Made by a program: the position numbers and the translations under genes
The notes under the pieces: generated by a model
Databases searched by the model: none
What the model was told of the DNA's origin: nothing
What the model saw: only the letters and a program-made list of their open reading frames with translations
Assembly: GCA_947440875.1 (NCBI GenBank)
Contig: CANETG010000033.1
Coordinates: forward strand, 1-16,117
Length of the DNA: 16,117 bases
DNA from: Bacteriovoracaceae bacterium
Lineage (GTDB): Bacteria; Bdellovibrionota; Bacteriovoracia; Bacteriovoracales; Bacteriovoracaceae
Direction of reading: 5' to 3'
Part shown: positions 14,492 through 16,117 of the stretch, in pieces
Position numbering within the stretch: the stretch's first letter is position 1
How the letters are laid out: each line of letters opens with the position of its first letter

Positions 14492-15721
14492 ACAACCAAA
14501 AGTGTAATCGTCGCTTTGGATATCGGGACCACGAAGGTCTGCACTCTTATTGCTCACAAAACTCCCAAAGGTCTAGACATTCTCGGGGTGGGATCACATC
14601 CCAGCAACGGCCTTAAAAAAGGCTCAGTTGTTAACATCGAAAAAACCGTAGAATCAATTCGCAACTCAATCGAAGAAGCAAAATTGATGGCGGGAATCGA
14701 CGATCTCGATTCAGCAACAATTGGAATCGCCGGTAATCATATTTTCTGTTTTAATTCTTCTGGTGTTGTTCCAGTAAAAAACAAAGAAATAAATCAAGCC
14801 GACGTTGATCGCGTGATTGAAGCAGCGAAAGCTGTCCTTATTCCATCTGACCGCGAAATTCTTCATGTGATTCCACAGGAATTCAAAGTCGATAATACTG
14901 CTGGTATTAAAAATCCCGTAGGGATGTGCGGATCTCGTCTTGAAGTGAACGTTCACATCGTGACTGGAAAAACACCACTTATTCATAACCTCATTAAATG
15001 TGTTGAGCAGGCCGGTCTTGCCGCCAACTCTGTCATTCTTCAGCCAATAGCTTCTTCTCGCTCCGTGCTCACTCAGGAAGAAAGAGAGCTTGGTGTTGTC
15101 CTCATCGATATCGGTGGAGGAACAACTGATATCGCTGTTTGGAAAGAAGGCAGTCTTCTTCATTCTCAAATTATTCCGCTGGGAGGAAATCATTTTACAA
15201 ATGATCTCGCGGTGGCTCTTAAAATTCCTCACAACGAAGCTGAGAGGATCAAGTTGGCACAGGGTACAGTTGTGAAAGATGGTCACAATGATTCTTTTAT
15301 CACGGTCCAGGGACTTTCTGGCACCAAGCCAAGAGAAGTTCCGTTGTCCTTTGTTGCTGAAATCCTTGGTGCTCGAGCTGAGGAGCTATTTCAAGTCATC
15401 AGAGATGTCGTTGTGGAGAAGAATTTGCAGTATGAGATCACGGGAGGATTTGTCCTCACAGGCGGAGGTGCCTTGATCCGTAATCTTTCAGAGCTTGCAG
15501 AATATTATTTAGAAAAGCCGGTTAAGATCGGTTATCCCATGGCTTTCGGTGGAATGACCACGGCCATGCAACATCCTAAGTTCTCCACCGTTTTGGGACT
15601 TCTTCAGGAGTCTCGCCACGAATCAGAAGCAGCTACTCGGGAAGAAAAGCAAAATGATGAACCAGATATGTTCGACAAACTGGGCAAGACATTTAAGAAT
15701 GTATTTAAAGAGATTTTTTAA
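14489..15721 (+). CDS. ftsA: Cell division protein FtsA
   Basis: FtsA is an actin-like ATPase that ties FtsZ filaments to the inner membrane and recruits later division proteins. The 410-residue protein has phosphate-1 loop DIGTTKVC from D11, the inserted 1C (SHS2) region at about 85-165, phosphate-2 loop DIGGGTTD at 207-214, and the adenosine motif TGGGA at 324-328. After a charged linker, the final residues MFDKLGKTFKNVFKEIF form the amphipathic membrane-targeting helix. All parts are canonical. It is preceded by a 71-bp leader holding hairpins and followed 14 bases later by ftsZ, so ftsA and ftsZ are almost certainly co-transcribed. Confidence 0.98.
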   Translation: MTTKSVIVALDIGTTKVCTLIAHKTPKGLDILGVGSHPSNGLKKGSVVNIEKTVESIRNSIEEAKLMAGIDDLDSATIGIAGNHIFCFNSSGVVPVKNKEINQADVDRVIEAAKAVLIPSDREILHVIPQEFKVDNTAGIKNPVGMCGSRLEVNVHIVTGKTPLIHNLIKCVEQAGLAANSVILQPIASSRSVLTQEERELGVVLIDIGGGTTDIAVWKEGSLLHSQIIPLGGNHFTNDLAVALKIPHNEAERIKLAQGTVVKDGHNDSFITVQGLSGTKPREVPLSFVAEILGARAEELFQVIRDVVVEKNLQYEITGGFVLTGGGALIRNLSELAEYYLEKPVKIGYPMAFGGMTTAMQHPKFSTVLGLLQESRHESEAATREEKQNDEPDMFDKLGKTFKNVFKEIF

Positions 15722-15735
15722 TTTCGGAGGCAACC

Positions 15736-16117
15736 ATGTTCGATATCGCAGATAACGCCAATATTCCCCTCGGTGCCAAAATCAAAGTCATTGGAGTCGG
15801 TGGAGGCGGTTGTAATGCAGTAAACACGATGATTCGTTGTGGACTCGTTGGTGTTGAATACATCGTCGCAAATACCGATTCACAAGCACTCGCTGCTTCG
15901 ATGGCAGGGACGAAGATTCAATTGGGCGGAAACGTAACAAAGGGTCTTGGAGCTGGAGCTAACCCTGAAGTTGGTCGCAAAGCTGCGATCGAAGACTATG
16001 AAAAACTTTCTGAAGTCATTCAGGGTGCCGATATGGTTTTTGTCACTGCTGGTATGGGCGGTGGAACTGGTACAGGAGCGGCTCCTGTCATTGCCAAGCT
16101 CGCACGTGAAATGGGTG
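15736..16117 (+). CDS. ftsZ: Cell division GTPase FtsZ, 3'-truncated by window edge
   Basis: FtsZ is the tubulin-like GTPase that polymerises into the division ring. Only the first 127 codons are present, and the frame is open to the window end. The GTP-binding strand-loop IGVGGGGCNAVN is at about 19-30, VEYIVANTDSQAL at 40-52 and TKGLGAGANPEVGR at 68-81. The tubulin signature GGGTGTG is at 108-114, within AGMGGGTGTGAAP. The N-terminal extension before the first strand is short. GGAGG at 15726-15730, five bases before the ATG, is a strong ribosome-binding site, in keeping with FtsZ being needed in larger amounts than FtsA. Confidence 0.98.
   Translation, partial: MFDIADNANIPLGAKIKVIGVGGGGCNAVNTMIRCGLVGVEYIVANTDSQALAASMAGTKIQLGGNVTKGLGAGANPEVGRKAAIEDYEKLSEVIQGADMVFVTAGMGGGTGTGAAPVIAKLAREMG

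Noticed and set aside
14711..15286. 191-codon reverse-strand open frame opposite ftsA
   Set aside because: It lies wholly within ftsA, whose motifs are intact. Its product shows no recognisable domain, and no ribosome-binding site or promoter was noted. It is a chance antisense frame.
1..16117. Mobile elements, CRISPR arrays, tRNA or rRNA genes, defence systems
   Set aside because: No terminal repeats, spaced repeats, transposase motifs, clover-leaf signatures or accessory genes were seen. Coding by the dcw genes leaves almost no free space.

Overview
The window is an almost gap-free division and cell wall (dcw) cluster, read entirely on the + strand, from a Gram-negative-type bacterium that makes meso-diaminopimelate peptidoglycan. 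The gene order, a short FtsL, an FtsI with a C-terminal PASTA domain, a very divergent FtsQ-like protein and a moderate, slightly AT-leaning base composition suggest the former deltaproteobacteria. My best guess is Bdellovibrionota (Bacteriovorax/Peredibacter type). That placement is an inference from style, not from a marker gene.

Layout: the 3' part of mtnP (1-622), then rsmH (622-1605), ftsL (1568-1879), ftsI (1885-3801), murE (3791-5122) and murF (5119-6531). A 105-bp spacer with a likely promoter follows, then mraY (6637-7713) and murD (7723-9105). An 89-bp spacer holds a strong intrinsic terminator and a possible new promoter, then ftsW (9195-10364), murG (10368-11423), murC (11407-12774), murB (12771-13667) and an FtsQ-like gene (13671-14417). 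A 71-bp leader with several hairpins follows, then ftsA (14489-15721) and the 5' part of ftsZ (15736 to the window end). No gene-free stretch exceeds 105 bp. I see no RNA genes, mobile elements, CRISPR arrays or long repeats.

How the genes work together: MurB and MurC-F build UDP-MurNAc-pentapeptide in the cytoplasm, MraY and MurG turn it into lipid II, and FtsW and FtsI polymerise and cross-link it at the septum. FtsL and FtsQ form the periplasmic scaffold, and FtsA tethers the FtsZ ring to the membrane. RsmH methylates 16S rRNA. MtnP salvages methylthioadenosine and looks like a lineage-specific passenger. Most junctions overlap (1, 38, 11, 4, 17 and 4 bp) or are separated by 3-5 bp, so translational coupling is likely. 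The spacers split the cluster into about four transcription units: mtnP-murF, mraY-murD, ftsW-ftsQ and ftsA-ftsZ.

What stands out: the murD gene is intact, but its protein has lost several residues regarded as catalytic in the Mur ligase family (P-loop Lys to Arg, the DH pair, the carbamylated Lys, the HN motif), while its neighbours MurC, MurE and MurF keep theirs. Other oddities are a shortened MurE N-terminal domain, an FtsQ-like protein with no cytoplasmic tail whose start lies one codon after the in-frame murB stop, a nested-hairpin leader before ftsA, a terminator inside the cluster, and the absence of mraZ and ddl from their usual places.
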